64,000 bases of DNA from the NCBI RefSeq assembly GCF_040371945.1, contig NZ_BAABWS010000001.1, positions 1,612,001 through 1,676,000 of the forward strand. Reading direction: 5' to 3'. The notes under the pieces are model-generated. The model saw only the letters and a list, made by a program, of their open reading frames with translations. It ran no database searches and was not told where the DNA came from. The number at the start of each line of letters is the position of its first letter. The stretch's first letter is position 1. This document shows, in pieces, positions 43,925-52,144 of this stretch. The stretch is from Litorivita sp040371945 (GTDB lineage: Bacteria; Pseudomonadota; Alphaproteobacteria; Rhodobacterales; Rhodobacteraceae). A program made the translations under genes and the position numbers.

Positions 43925-45093
43925 CAAAAGGACCTCGGCAAGCCTAGCAAATGCTCGCCGACATAGGACAGGATCAGGTTGGTCGAGATCGGCGCAACCT
44001 GATAGAGCCGCGTTTCCTTGAACTTGCGTTCGACATCATATTCTTCGGCAAATCCAAATCCGCCATGGGTCTGCAAACAGGCATTGCCCGCCTCCCATGA
44101 CGCATCCGCCGCCAGAAGTTTGGCCATATTGGCCTGCGCGCCGCACTCTTCGCGTGCATCGAACCGCCGGCAGGCTTCAAAACGCATCAGATTGGCCGCC
44201 TCGATGTTCACATAGGCCCGCGCAAGCGGAAACTGCACGCCTTGGTTTTGCCCGATCGGGCGGTCGAATACGACCCGCTCACCGGCGTAATCGCGCGCTT
44301 TTTCAATGAACCAATAGCCATCGCCAATACATTCCGCCGCAATCAACGTGCGCTCGGCATTCAACCCGTCAAGGATGTAGCGAAAGCCTTTGCCCTCCTC
44401 GCCGATCAGGTTCTCGGCGGGGATTTCGAGGTTGTCGAAAAACACCTCATAGGTCTCGTGCCCAACCATGTTCTTGATCGGATTGATCTGCATCCCGTGG
44501 CCCAGCGCCTGTTTGAGATCAACGATGAAAATCGACATGCCGTGGGATTTTCTTGTGACCTCGGACAGCGGCGTTGTGCGCGCCAAAAGGATCATCAAAT
44601 CGGAATGCTCGATCCGGCTGATCCAGACCTTTTGCCCGTTCACGATGTATTTGTCGCCCTGCTTTTTGGCGACGGTCTTAAGCTTGGTGGTGTCGGTGCC
44701 GGTGGTCGGTTCGGTGACGGCCATCGATTGCAGGCGCAGTTCACCGCTGGCAATTTTGGGCAGATATTGGCGCTTTTGCGCGTCCGAGCCGTGGCGCAAA
44801 AGCGTGCCCATATTATACATCTGCCCATGGCAATGGCCCGCATTGCCGCCGCTGCGATTGATCTCTTCCATCACAATCGAGGCTTCGGTCAACCCCAGAC
44901 CGGAGCCGCCGTATTCTTCGGGGATCATCGCCGCGAGCCAGCCATCACGGGTGAGCGCATCGATAAACGCGGCCGGATAGCTGCCCTGTGCGGCTTGGCT
45001 GCGGTGGTATTCGGCGGGGAACTCGGCGCAAAGCGCGCGCAAGGCTTCGCGAAGTTCATTGTGATCGGCAGAGGCGCTTGTGGGCAAGGACAT
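43924..45093 (-). CDS. Acyl-CoA dehydrogenase-like protein without the usual catalytic Glu
   Basis: A 389-residue protein of the acyl-CoA dehydrogenase fold. The ATG at 45093 (MSLPTSASADHNELR) follows AGGAA. IPEEYGGSGLGLTEA, MAVTEPTTGTDTTKLKT and the C-terminal ACLQTHGGFGFAEEYDVERKF are conserved. Where typical members have YEGT with the catalytic Glu, this reads LYQVAPISTNLILSYVG, a Gln instead. As I recall, the dehydrogenase of the Pseudomonas itaconate operon has a similar end. It may use a Glu elsewhere or act on an unusual substrate. Coupled to the CitE-like gene. Confidence 0.85.
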   Translation of the reverse strand: MSLPTSASADHNELREALRALCAEFPAEYHRSQAAQGSYPAAFIDALTRDGWLAAMIPEEYGGSGLGLTEASIVMEEINRSGGNAGHCHGQMYNMGTLLRHGSDAQKRQYLPKIASGELRLQSMAVTEPTTGTDTTKLKTVAKKQGDKYIVNGQKVWISRIEHSDLMILLARTTPLSEVTRKSHGMSIFIVDLKQALGHGMQINPIKNMVGHETYEVFFDNLEIPAENLIGEEGKGFRYILDGLNAERTLIAAECIGDGYWFIEKARDYAGERVVFDRPIGQNQGVQFPLARAYVNIEAANLMRFEACRRFDAREECGAQANMAKLLAADASWEAGNACLQTHGGFGFAEEYDVERKFKETRLYQVAPISTNLILSYVGEHLLGLPRSF

Positions 45094-45159
45094 GGGTATT
45101 TCCTGATTTGTTTGTCTGGGAACGGCTTGAAAAGGATGTCTTGGGCGCGACATCGCGCC

Positions 45160-45582
45160 CTATCGGGCGGTGTCCGGCGGAGCGCGCCATTCGACGGTCA
45201 ACTGGGTTTGGGTCGTCACGGCGGCGGGTTTGCCATCTTGGCGCGAGATGGTGATTTGCCAAACCATCGTCTTGCGCCCCACATGCAACGGCACGCAGCG
45301 ACCGGTGATCCGCTCGCCTATCGCAATGGGCCGGATAAAGTTCGTTTTGCTTTCAAGCGTGGTGGTGCTGTCATTGCCTGCGAGGTTCAGCGTGCTGGCC
45401 ACGCCGCCCAAAGTGTCGGCAAAGCTCATCAAGGCTCCGCCATGCATCACGCCATTGCGATTGGCCATCTTGGCCGTAACGGTAAGGGCGCCGCACACCT
45501 GCTCGGGCTTGCAATCGGTCAACGCGACCCCGAGATCATTCGGGAAAGGCGGCAAGGTCCAGATATCGTCGTTCTTGCGCAT
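45160..45582 (-). CDS. PaaI-family acyl-CoA thioesterase
   Basis: A 140-residue hotdog-fold protein. ANRNGVMHGGALMSFADTLGG contains the HGG motif and the catalytic Asp of the PaaI/YdiI group, and KTNFIRPIAIGERITGRC is the second strand block. It hydrolyses acyl-CoA, often to release CoA from dead-end intermediates in aromatic or organic-acid catabolism. It lies between the CaiB transferase and the acyl-CoA dehydrogenase in the minus-strand cluster, nine bases after the former. Confidence 0.87.
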   Translation of the reverse strand: MRKNDDIWTLPPFPNDLGVALTDCKPEQVCGALTVTAKMANRNGVMHGGALMSFADTLGGVASTLNLAGNDSTTTLESKTNFIRPIAIGERITGRCVPLHVGRKTMVWQITISRQDGKPAAVTTQTQLTVEWRAPPDTAR

Positions 45583-45591
45583 GACGCGGCC

Positions 45592-46719
45592 CTAACCTTT
45601 GGCAAATTCTGCGCGGGCGGACTGGGTATGTTCACCCAAGGCGGGCACCGGACCAAAGGTCGGCATTTGCCCGTCCATCAAGGCACCAGGCGCGAGAAGC
45701 GTTACCGGACCGCTGGGAGTTTGGGCTTCGACAAACCGGTTTTGCGGGTGGTTGGCCAGATCATCCATCGTATTGACGCGGCCATTCGCGACCCCCGCCG
45801 ATTGCAACATATCGGCCAGCGCGTCGCGCGGGTAGCGGGCGAAATGCGCCGCGACCAGCGCATCAAGCGCATCGCGGTTCTGCACCCGTTTTGTATTGCT
45901 CGCAAAACGCGGATCGCGCGCCAGCGCTTCATCGCCCAACACGTCAGAGCAAAATTTGACCCATTCGCGCTCGTTCTGGATCGAGAGCAAGACTTCCTTG
46001 CCATCCGACCCCGCAAAGGCGCCGTAGGGCGCGATCGTCGGATGGGACAGACCGCTGCGTTCCGGCGCTTTGCCGCCATAGGCGAATTGCAGATAGGGCA
46101 CGTTCATCCAATCGGTCAGCGCATGGAACAGGCTCACCGCGATATGGCGCCCCTTGCCGGTCGCGCCGCGCCCGATCAACGCCTGAAGAACAGCTTGATG
46201 CGCCGTCATTCCGCAAGCGATGTCGCATACCGAAACCCCGACCCGCGCGGACCCCGCCATATTTCCGGTGATCGCCGACAGCCCGCTTTCCGCCTGCACG
46301 AGCAAATCATACGCCTTGCGCTTGGCATAGGGGCCGTCATCGCCATAGCCCGAGATCGAGACCGTGATCAGCTTGGGGTTTTGGGCCCGTAGATGCACCG
46401 GATCAAAGCCAAGCCGCTCAATCGCTCCGGGTGCGAGATTCTGTACAAACACATCCGCTTGCGCCAACATCGAAGAGAGCACCCGCTTGTCGGTCTCAAG
46501 GCGCAGATCAAGGCAAACGGATTCCTTGCCGCGGTTGAGCCAGACGAAATAGGCGCTTTCCCCATGCACCAGATCATCATACCCGCGCGCGAAATCGCCT
46601 TCTTCGCGCTCTACTTTGATCACTCGCGCCCCCGCCTCGGCAAGCCGCCCCGTAAGATAGGGGGCGGCCACCGCCTGCTCAATCGAAACGACCAAAAGTC
46701 CATCCAGATCACGTGTCAT
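45592..46719 (-). CDS. CaiB/BaiF family (class III) CoA-transferase
   Basis: A 375-residue class III CoA-transferase. The ATG at 46719 (MTRDLDGLLVVSIEQAVAAPYLTGRLAE) follows CGGAG. ARVIKVEREEGDFARGYD includes the segment before the catalytic Asp region. FVWLNRGKESVCLDLR and ISGYGDDGPYAKRKAYDLLVQAESGLSAITG (in part) are typical of the succinyl-CoA:organic acid subgroup, such as itaconate, mesaconate, citramalate or malate CoA-transferases. It would activate a dicarboxylate using succinyl-CoA. Position beside the CitE-like lyase and dehydrogenase supports an itaconate or methylsuccinate-type route. Confidence 0.88.
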   Translation of the reverse strand: MTRDLDGLLVVSIEQAVAAPYLTGRLAEAGARVIKVEREEGDFARGYDDLVHGESAYFVWLNRGKESVCLDLRLETDKRVLSSMLAQADVFVQNLAPGAIERLGFDPVHLRAQNPKLITVSISGYGDDGPYAKRKAYDLLVQAESGLSAITGNMAGSARVGVSVCDIACGMTAHQAVLQALIGRGATGKGRHIAVSLFHALTDWMNVPYLQFAYGGKAPERSGLSHPTIAPYGAFAGSDGKEVLLSIQNEREWVKFCSDVLGDEALARDPRFASNTKRVQNRDALDALVAAHFARYPRDALADMLQSAGVANGRVNTMDDLANHPQNRFVEAQTPSGPVTLLAPGALMDGQMPTFGPVPALGEHTQSARAEFAKG

Positions 46720-46813
46720 TGAATACTCCGAAAAAGCCGCGTTGCGCCGCAGTGTGGCACAAGACCGGCCGAGAGGCGTCATAAGAGAAAGCGTGCCGCG
46801 GTATCCGATTTAC

Positions 46814-47620
46814 CTATGTGGACGCAGCGGCCGCATCGGGACCGCATGTGGCAAGGATTTCCTCCTCCGTGCGCTGCCAAAGTTCAAAGGCCATCGGATT
46901 GCGGGTTTCTTCCAAGATATGTCCCACCAGCCCGATGGCGCGCGACATCACGCCAAAGCCGCGAATGATCTCTTCGGGAAATCCGAACTCGCAACAGATC
47001 GCCCCGATGGCGCCGGTCGCATTGATCGGAAGCGTCTTCCCCGACGCCGCCTCGGCCTCTTTTTGGATCAATTGGATCAGCGCAACGTAATCGCCCGACA
47101 TGCCGTTTTCGGCCGCTATGTCGAACAGGCGCGGGGTGCGTGGATCGACGGGCTTATGCACCGGATGCCCCAACCCAGACACGATTTTACGCGCGGCGCG
47201 ATGCTCTGCGACGGTCTGTTTTGCGATGGCCGCAAGGTCCGCGCCCTTGCCAGCCTGCTCTGGCGGCAAGGCGGCATAAAGCATCTTTGACGCGCCCTCC
47301 ATCGAGCCGACAAAAACCGTGCCAAGCCCGCAAAGCCCCGCCGCGACCGCCGCCTGAAGCGATTCCGGCGCGCCCATATAGGTCAACCGCGCCACCATCG
47401 CCGAAGGCGTGATCCCGTGTTCGACCAATGTCACCGCGATGGCGTTGAATACATTGGATTCCTGCTCCGTCGGCTTGCGCCCTGTCACCTGCATGAAAGC
47501 CATGTCGCCAAGGTTGATATGGCCAAGGATTTGCGAAGGCAAATCAAGTCCGTGGACCTGAATTTTATCCGGCGTGCTCCAACCGATGGCCGAGGTGATC
47601 GTATCTATGCGTTTGGGCAT
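46814..47620 (-). CDS. Citrate synthase-fold protein (citryl-CoA lyase-like)
   Basis: A 268-residue protein resembling the C-terminal part of citrate synthase, the size of stand-alone citryl-CoA lyases. The ATG at 47620 (MPKRIDTITSAIGWS) follows AAGGAG. The middle GLGHPVHKPVDPR matches the oxaloacetate-binding His (GFGH-x-V). The other catalytic positions differ: the GPLHG motif reads GSMEG (His to Glu) and the VDFYSG motif reads CCEFGF (Asp to Glu). It probably performs a related retro-Claisen or condensation on an unusual substrate, but activity cannot be assumed. It is the first gene after a 94-base gap within the minus-strand cluster. Confidence 0.75.
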   Translation of the reverse strand: MPKRIDTITSAIGWSTPDKIQVHGLDLPSQILGHINLGDMAFMQVTGRKPTEQESNVFNAIAVTLVEHGITPSAMVARLTYMGAPESLQAAVAAGLCGLGTVFVGSMEGASKMLYAALPPEQAGKGADLAAIAKQTVAEHRAARKIVSGLGHPVHKPVDPRTPRLFDIAAENGMSGDYVALIQLIQKEAEAASGKTLPINATGAIGAICCEFGFPEEIIRGFGVMSRAIGLVGHILEETRNPMAFELWQRTEEEILATCGPDAAAAST

Positions 47621-47630
47621 TTGTCTCTCC

Positions 47631-48545
47631 TTAAACCGGATCCCAGTGGAAAACGTCGGCCGACACATCCAGCGGCACAAAGCCCGCCTTGAGCGCTGGC
47701 ATGGCATGATCGGCCACCGTTTCGGGCGTCCAACCTTCGCTGCGATGAACCGAGCGCAGCGGACGCGATTGGCTCATCACAAAAAGCTCGTTGTTGCGGC
47801 AGGTGAAGATTTGCCCCGTAACATCGCGCCCCGCATCCGAAGCGAGATAGACCGCCAGAGGCGCGATCTTGGCAGGCGACATTTCCTGAAGCTTCTTGAC
47901 CCGCTCGGCCTGCTCGGGCGAATCCACCTTGATCGCCGATGTCATCCGGCTCCACGCGAAAGGCGCGATGCAATTGGAGGTCACATTCCACCGCTTCAGG
48001 TCGAGCGCCATAGATTTTGACAAGGCCGTGATGCCCATTTTAGCAGCCGAGTAATTCGCCTGCGCAAGATTTCCGATCAGGCCGGAGGTCGAGGTCATAT
48101 TGATGATCGCCCCGCTTTCTTGGGCGCGGAATTGATCGGCTGCGGCGCGCGAGACATTGAATGCGCCGTACAGATGGACTTTGATCACTGCATCAAAATC
48201 TTCATAGGTCATCTTGTGGAAAAAACCGTCGCGCAGAATACCGGCATTGTTGATCACCGCATCGAGCCGCCCGAAAGCACCTACCGCATCGTCCACCATT
48301 TGCTTGGCCGCGTCTGGATCGCTCACGCTTCCTGCATTGGCAATCGCCTGTCCGCCTGCGGCTTCGATTTCCTTGACCACGCTTTGCGCGGCACCGGCGT
48401 TTTCACGGTCGCCCTTGAGCGAGGCGCCGATATCATTGACCACCACGGCCGCGCCCGCGCGCCCCGCCGCCAGCGCCAGATCGCGCCCGATGCCGCCGCC
48501 CGCACCCGTGATCAAAATCACCTTGTCTTTGAGGATTTCACTCAT
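47631..48545 (-). CDS. SDR-family (3R)-hydroxyacyl-CoA dehydrogenase-like protein
   Basis: A 304-residue SDR of the type found as the first domain of peroxisomal multifunctional enzyme 2. LITGAGGGIGRDLALAAGRAG is the NAD motif and VVVNDIGASL follows. NNAGILRDGFFHKMTYEDFD is characteristic of MFE-2. Catalytic Ser (TSTSG), Tyr and Lys (ANYSAAKMG) are intact. A C-terminal ~60-residue extension is also MFE-2-like. It would oxidise a 3-hydroxyacyl-CoA produced by the MaoC hydratases encoded upstream. Confidence 0.9.
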   Translation of the reverse strand: MSEILKDKVILITGAGGGIGRDLALAAGRAGAAVVVNDIGASLKGDRENAGAAQSVVKEIEAAGGQAIANAGSVSDPDAAKQMVDDAVGAFGRLDAVINNAGILRDGFFHKMTYEDFDAVIKVHLYGAFNVSRAAADQFRAQESGAIINMTSTSGLIGNLAQANYSAAKMGITALSKSMALDLKRWNVTSNCIAPFAWSRMTSAIKVDSPEQAERVKKLQEMSPAKIAPLAVYLASDAGRDVTGQIFTCRNNELFVMSQSRPLRSVHRSEGWTPETVADHAMPALKAGFVPLDVSADVFHWDPV

Positions 48546-48548
48546 GTT

Positions 48549-48881
48549 TCATTCCTTTGGTTTGCTATTGAAAGACGGCACCATCGCACCGCCAAAAGGT
48601 TTCATATGGCCCTGAACGCGCGCACCGATCCCGCCATCATCTTCGAGATGCCCCATGATACGCGGCCCCTCATCGAGGTCGATCAAGGCGATCCGCCACG
48701 GCGGCGCTTCGGGGAAATCCTTGTGCGGTGCGCGGTGCTGGATCGTGACCGAATAGACCCGTCCGGCGCCCGCGCTCTCTTGCACCAGAAGCTCGCGGCC
48801 TCCGCATGAGGGGCAGCCCGACCGCGCCAAGACCCATTGATGCGCGCAGGAGGCACATTTTTGAAATTGAATAGCGCTCAT
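48549..48881 (-). CDS. DUF35 OB-fold / zinc-ribbon protein
   Basis: A 110-residue protein with an N-terminal rubredoxin-like zinc ribbon (KCASCAHQWV...CPSCGGREL, Cys at ~9, 12, 23 and 26) and a C-terminal OB fold (VYSVTIQHRAPHKDF, PWRIALIDLDEGPRIMGHL). The ATG at 48881 overlaps the thiolase-like gene stop in ATGA. Such DUF35 proteins are obligate partners of thiolase-like enzymes; the pair DUF35 plus Ltp2 is a retro-aldolase in sterol side-chain degradation. The adjacency here supports the same type of complex. Confidence 0.9.
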   Translation of the reverse strand: MSAIQFQKCASCAHQWVLARSGCPSCGGRELLVQESAGAGRVYSVTIQHRAPHKDFPEAPPWRIALIDLDEGPRIMGHLEDDGGIGARVQGHMKPFGGAMVPSFNSKPKE

Positions 48882-50017
48882 GCAACCCGCTCCAGAACGA
48901 GGGAGACATGAGAGGACAAAATCCCCCCGTCGCCATGGATGAGCGCATGGGTCGGGGCGGCGGCGACCTGGCGCGGACCCGCCATGCCGCGCATCTGTAG
49001 CAAAGCCTCGCTGATATGCGCCATCGCGCCCGCCACGCCGCAATGCCCATAGGACAACAGGCCGCCATGGGTGTTGAGCGGCAAGTCCCCCACCGCATCA
49101 AACCGGCCCGCGCGCGCGTCCTTGCCCGCCTGCCCTGGCGCGCAAATACCGCATGCTTCGAGCAGCATCGCAAGCGTCACCGTAAAGCTGTCGTAGATCG
49201 CGAGGTATCCAATATCGTCGGCCGTCACCCCCGCCTCCAGAAGCGCGGCGGCGCAAGATTGCCGCGCCCCGCGCGCGAGATCATCGGGCGCTTCGGTGAT
49301 ATGCTGGTGGGTATGCGCTTGGCCCGCGCCGGTTATGGCCACGGCGGGGCCGCTGCCCGCCTCGGCCGAGACCAATACAGCCGCCCCACCATCGGAGATC
49401 GGGCAACAATCAAGAAGCTTCAAAGGCTCGGCAATCGGACGGGACGCTAGCACATCCGCTTCGGTAATCGGCGCGCTCAGATGTGCGCCGCGGGTGCGGG
49501 CGGCATTGTGCCGCATCAAGACCGCAAGCGCCGCAAGATGTGACGCCTGCGCGCCCGTCGTGTGAAGATAGCGCGCAGCAGCCAGCGCATAACAGGCCGG
49601 AACCGTCGCGCCTGTGGGCACTTCGCCTTGCGGGTGGGCAACCTGCGCAAGCGCTTGGACAGAGGCGTCGCGGCTTTGTCCTGTCAGACGGTTCTCGCCC
49701 GCCACCACCAGAACATTGCGGCATGTCCCCGAGGCCACAAGCAACCGTGCCAGATGGATCATACCCGCCCCCGTCGCGCCGCCCATCTGCACTGCCTGTG
49801 CAAACTGTGGCGTCAAACCGAAGCTTTCGGCGAAGCGCGTGGCGAGCATCAGATGCGGCAAGGTCGTCGCATAGCCGCACACCAGCCCGTCAATCGCGCC
49901 GCGCTCCATGCCGGCCGCGTCCAACACATGCTGCGCCGAAACGCGCATCAGCGAGAGCGGATCGGAGCCGTCATGACGCCCGAACGCAGTCGCATATGCG
50001 GCCCGCAAATAGGCCAT
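48878..50017 (-). CDS. Thiolase-like protein (SCP-x/Ltp2 type) without nucleophilic Cys
   Basis: A 379-residue thiolase-superfamily protein. The ATG at 50017 overlaps the MaoC stop (TGATG). The fold is clear: DGLVCGYATTLPHLMLATRFAESFG, YLAIYDSFTVTLAMLLEACG and LPLNTHGGLLSYGHCGVAG. At the place of the nucleophilic Cys (CGSG or CASG in thiolases) it reads VQMGGATGAG, with no Cys. This is as in Ltp2/SCP-x aldolases, which cut a C-C bond by retro-aldol chemistry and not by thiolysis. Coupled directly to a DUF35 protein and to MaoC genes. Confidence 0.85.
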   Translation of the reverse strand: MAYLRAAYATAFGRHDGSDPLSLMRVSAQHVLDAAGMERGAIDGLVCGYATTLPHLMLATRFAESFGLTPQFAQAVQMGGATGAGMIHLARLLVASGTCRNVLVVAGENRLTGQSRDASVQALAQVAHPQGEVPTGATVPACYALAAARYLHTTGAQASHLAALAVLMRHNAARTRGAHLSAPITEADVLASRPIAEPLKLLDCCPISDGGAAVLVSAEAGSGPAVAITGAGQAHTHQHITEAPDDLARGARQSCAAALLEAGVTADDIGYLAIYDSFTVTLAMLLEACGICAPGQAGKDARAGRFDAVGDLPLNTHGGLLSYGHCGVAGAMAHISEALLQMRGMAGPRQVAAAPTHALIHGDGGILSSHVSLVLERVA

Positions 50018-50400
50018 CAACCACGCACCCTTGCCGCCAGCCGTGCAGCCCCCGACAGAACGAGACGCCCGTCCTCGGTTTTGACCTCAAGCCGGTAAAG
50101 CGCGCCGTCGTCTTGCGTGGCTTGGGCGGTCAAGGTCTGACCGATATAGGTTGGCGCCGTAAAACGAATATCGAGATCGGCGATATAAAACGCCCCGTCT
50201 GCCGCGCGGGACATCGCCTCCAAAATAAGGTTGAGCGCCATCGTCCCATGCGCAATCGGCCTGCCAAAAGCGGTCTTGGCTGCAAAAGCCTCATCAAGAT
50301 GGATCGGGTTGAAATCTTGGGTCAGCGCGGCATAGCCCTCAGCCGCTTTCATGCTGGTCTGGATACTAATGGGGGCAATTGTTTCGGGAAATTGGATCAT
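50017..50400 (-). CDS. MaoC-family enoyl-CoA hydratase (catalytic)
   Basis: A 127-residue single hotdog protein. YAALTQDFNPIHLDEAFAA contains the hydratase-2 motif with catalytic Asp and His (D-x-N-P-x-H), and GRPIAHGTMALNLILEAM follows. It is probably the active half of a heteromeric hydratase with the next gene upstream (50411-50815), which lacks the motif; that is the arrangement known for ChsH1/ChsH2. It adds water to an alpha-beta unsaturated acyl-CoA. Confidence 0.88.
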   Translation of the reverse strand: MIQFPETIAPISIQTSMKAAEGYAALTQDFNPIHLDEAFAAKTAFGRPIAHGTMALNLILEAMSRAADGAFYIADLDIRFTAPTYIGQTLTAQATQDDGALYRLEVKTEDGRLVLSGAARLAARVRG

Positions 50401-50410
50401 ATCAGCCTCC

Positions 50411-50815
50411 TCATGCTGCCCAGATCGAGACCAGCTCGCCTTGCATCAATGCGCGGCCCTCAAGTGTCGCCGAGATCAGGAAGGTTACCCAAAACCGCCC
50501 TTTCTTTTGCTCTGCTTTGGCGATTTCTACGCGGTAGGTGATCGTGTCGTCCAAGGCTGCCTGCTCACCGGTGAAGGTCAGTTTTTGCGAGGCATGGACG
50601 TTGCCATTGGGGCGCGGTTGGATCGCCAGAAGATAGGCCTCCATCATGCCAGCGACGATCAACCCATCCGGCGCGATCCTGCCCTTGATCGAACCATAGA
50701 CCGCCTCCCAACCCGCGACACGCTGCGCATCAAGCGTCACCTCGATGGCGCCAAAGCTCTGTCCGGCATGAAAGCGCTCAAAGGTCCAAAGCTCTTCGGA
50801 TATCTCTTGGGTCAT
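50411..50815 (-). CDS. MaoC-like hotdog protein lacking the catalytic motif
   Basis: A 134-residue protein; the ATG at 50815 starts MTQEISEELWTFERFHAGQSF. It has the hotdog pattern of N-terminal MaoC/FAS1-like dehydratase domains (WEAVYGSIKGRIAPDGLIVAGMMEAYL in part, SQKLTFTGEQAALDDTITYRVE in part), but no D-x-N-P-x-H. By analogy with ChsH2 it may be the structural or substrate-binding partner of the following MaoC. First gene of the ten-gene minus-strand cluster. Confidence 0.75.
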   Translation of the reverse strand: MTQEISEELWTFERFHAGQSFGAIEVTLDAQRVAGWEAVYGSIKGRIAPDGLIVAGMMEAYLLAIQPRPNGNVHASQKLTFTGEQAALDDTITYRVEIAKAEQKKGRFWVTFLISATLEGRALMQGELVSIWAA

Positions 50816-51113
50816 GGCAAAACACACTCGCTGTGTTGGGAGCGAAACGGACAGGGCGCGCCCGCGCGGGCGCGGCAAATGGCCTTGGGCGCCCTTATGG
50901 CGCGCACGGATTCATGTGGAGGTGTTGACAGGAGCATTGACTTTTCTCTTGGCGGAATGGCTTTCATCATACAGAATAACTTTCCGAGCACAAGACAGAT
51001 TGCAGCCCTCACACAGAGCGCAAAATCTCTTAAAGCGCTGTAATAGGAGCCAAAATTGAAACCCCACCCGAAAACAGTTTTCCGAATCGGTCTTACCGTC
51101 GGAGGGACCAACG
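50816..51113. promoter_or_regulatory. Divergent control region of the CoA cluster and enoyl-CoA hydratase
   Basis: About 300 bases between the minus cluster (start 50815) and the plus enoyl-CoA hydratase gene (51114). It contains the perfect palindrome GAAAAC-A-GTTTTC at 51070-51082, 31 bases before the hydratase ATG, and two TTGACA/TTGACT sequences near 50925-50940. CGGAGGG is the hydratase ribosome binding site. The palindrome is a candidate operator of one of the block's regulators. Confidence 0.45.
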
Positions 51114-51884
51114 ATGAGTGAGTGCCTGAAAATCGAGGAGCATCCGGATAACCTGCGGATGCTGGTCATGAATACACCAGCGCGGCGAAATGCCTTGAGC
51201 GACGAGATGCGCGAAGCCCTGCGTGCGGCGCTCACATCCGCCCACAATGATCCAAAGGTGCGCGCCATCGTGCTGAGCGGTGCAGAGGGTATCTTTTGTG
51301 CGGGCGGCGATATCAAGGCGATGGGACAGCCCGTCCCCATCGCGCTCAAACGTCTGGACATCCTGCACGATGTCGTGCGGCTGATCGCCCTTGGCCCCAA
51401 GCCGGTGGTCGCGGCGGTCGAGGGGGTTGCCTACGGCGCGGGCATGTCTTTGGCGCTGGCGTGTGATAGCGTCGTGGCGACCAAGACCGCGCGGTTTTGC
51501 GCATCGTTCTCGCGCATTGGCCTTGCGCCCGATTGCGGCCTTCTGTGGTCTTTGCCCCGCCGTGTCGGCCCTGCCTGCGCGCAGCAGATATTGATGGACG
51601 GCCGCGAGCGCAAAGGGATCGAGGCAATTGACATCGGCCTCGCCGATGTGCTCGCACAGGGAGATATACGCGCGGCAGCTTTGGCCCAAGCCGCGGCGTT
51701 GGTCCCCGCAGCATCGCGGCCAAACATCTATATCAAATCGATTATCGCCCAACATTTCGGTGATCTGAACGCCGTTCTGGCCGCAGAGCGCGAGGCGCAG
51801 GCCGCATTGTTTATGACCAAGGATCATGCCGAGGCCACTGCGGCCTTCCTCGAAAAACGCCCGCCGGTATTTACCGGATCATAG
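51114..51884 (+). CDS. Enoyl-CoA hydratase/isomerase family protein
   Basis: A 256-residue crotonase-fold protein. MLVMNTPARRNALSDEMREAL opens the fold. VLSGAEGIFCAGGDIKAMGQ and AAVEGVAYGAGMSLALACD form the oxyanion hole. One catalytic Glu of true hydratases, usually in the second block, is not obvious: FSRIGLAPDCGLLWSLPRRVG has Asp at that position, as in isomerases. It handles an enoyl-CoA intermediate of the block. Divergent from the minus-strand cluster. Confidence 0.88.
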   Translation: MSECLKIEEHPDNLRMLVMNTPARRNALSDEMREALRAALTSAHNDPKVRAIVLSGAEGIFCAGGDIKAMGQPVPIALKRLDILHDVVRLIALGPKPVVAAVEGVAYGAGMSLALACDSVVATKTARFCASFSRIGLAPDCGLLWSLPRRVGPACAQQILMDGRERKGIEAIDIGLADVLAQGDIRAAALAQAAALVPAASRPNIYIKSIIAQHFGDLNAVLAAEREAQAALFMTKDHAEATAAFLEKRPPVFTGS

Positions 51885-52144
51885 ACGGGCCGCCACTTAC
51901 AAGCTGCGCAATTGAGAGGTTCTGCGCGGTTCTTGGGTTTCGAAATTTGTCGTGCAAAGCCCCTGCGCAGAAGCGGCTTTGAGGTCCTCAGCCTGCAGGC
52001 GGGCCGAAGGGGTTTCTGCTGACGCCCGTTGTGATGAACCGGCAACCAAAGGCCGCACCGCCGCAAAACTTCAAGGCACGCGCTTCGCGTCTTGACGCAT
52101 TGCGGCGCCAACCCCATTGTCGCACCGCATCGGGGAGACGACCT

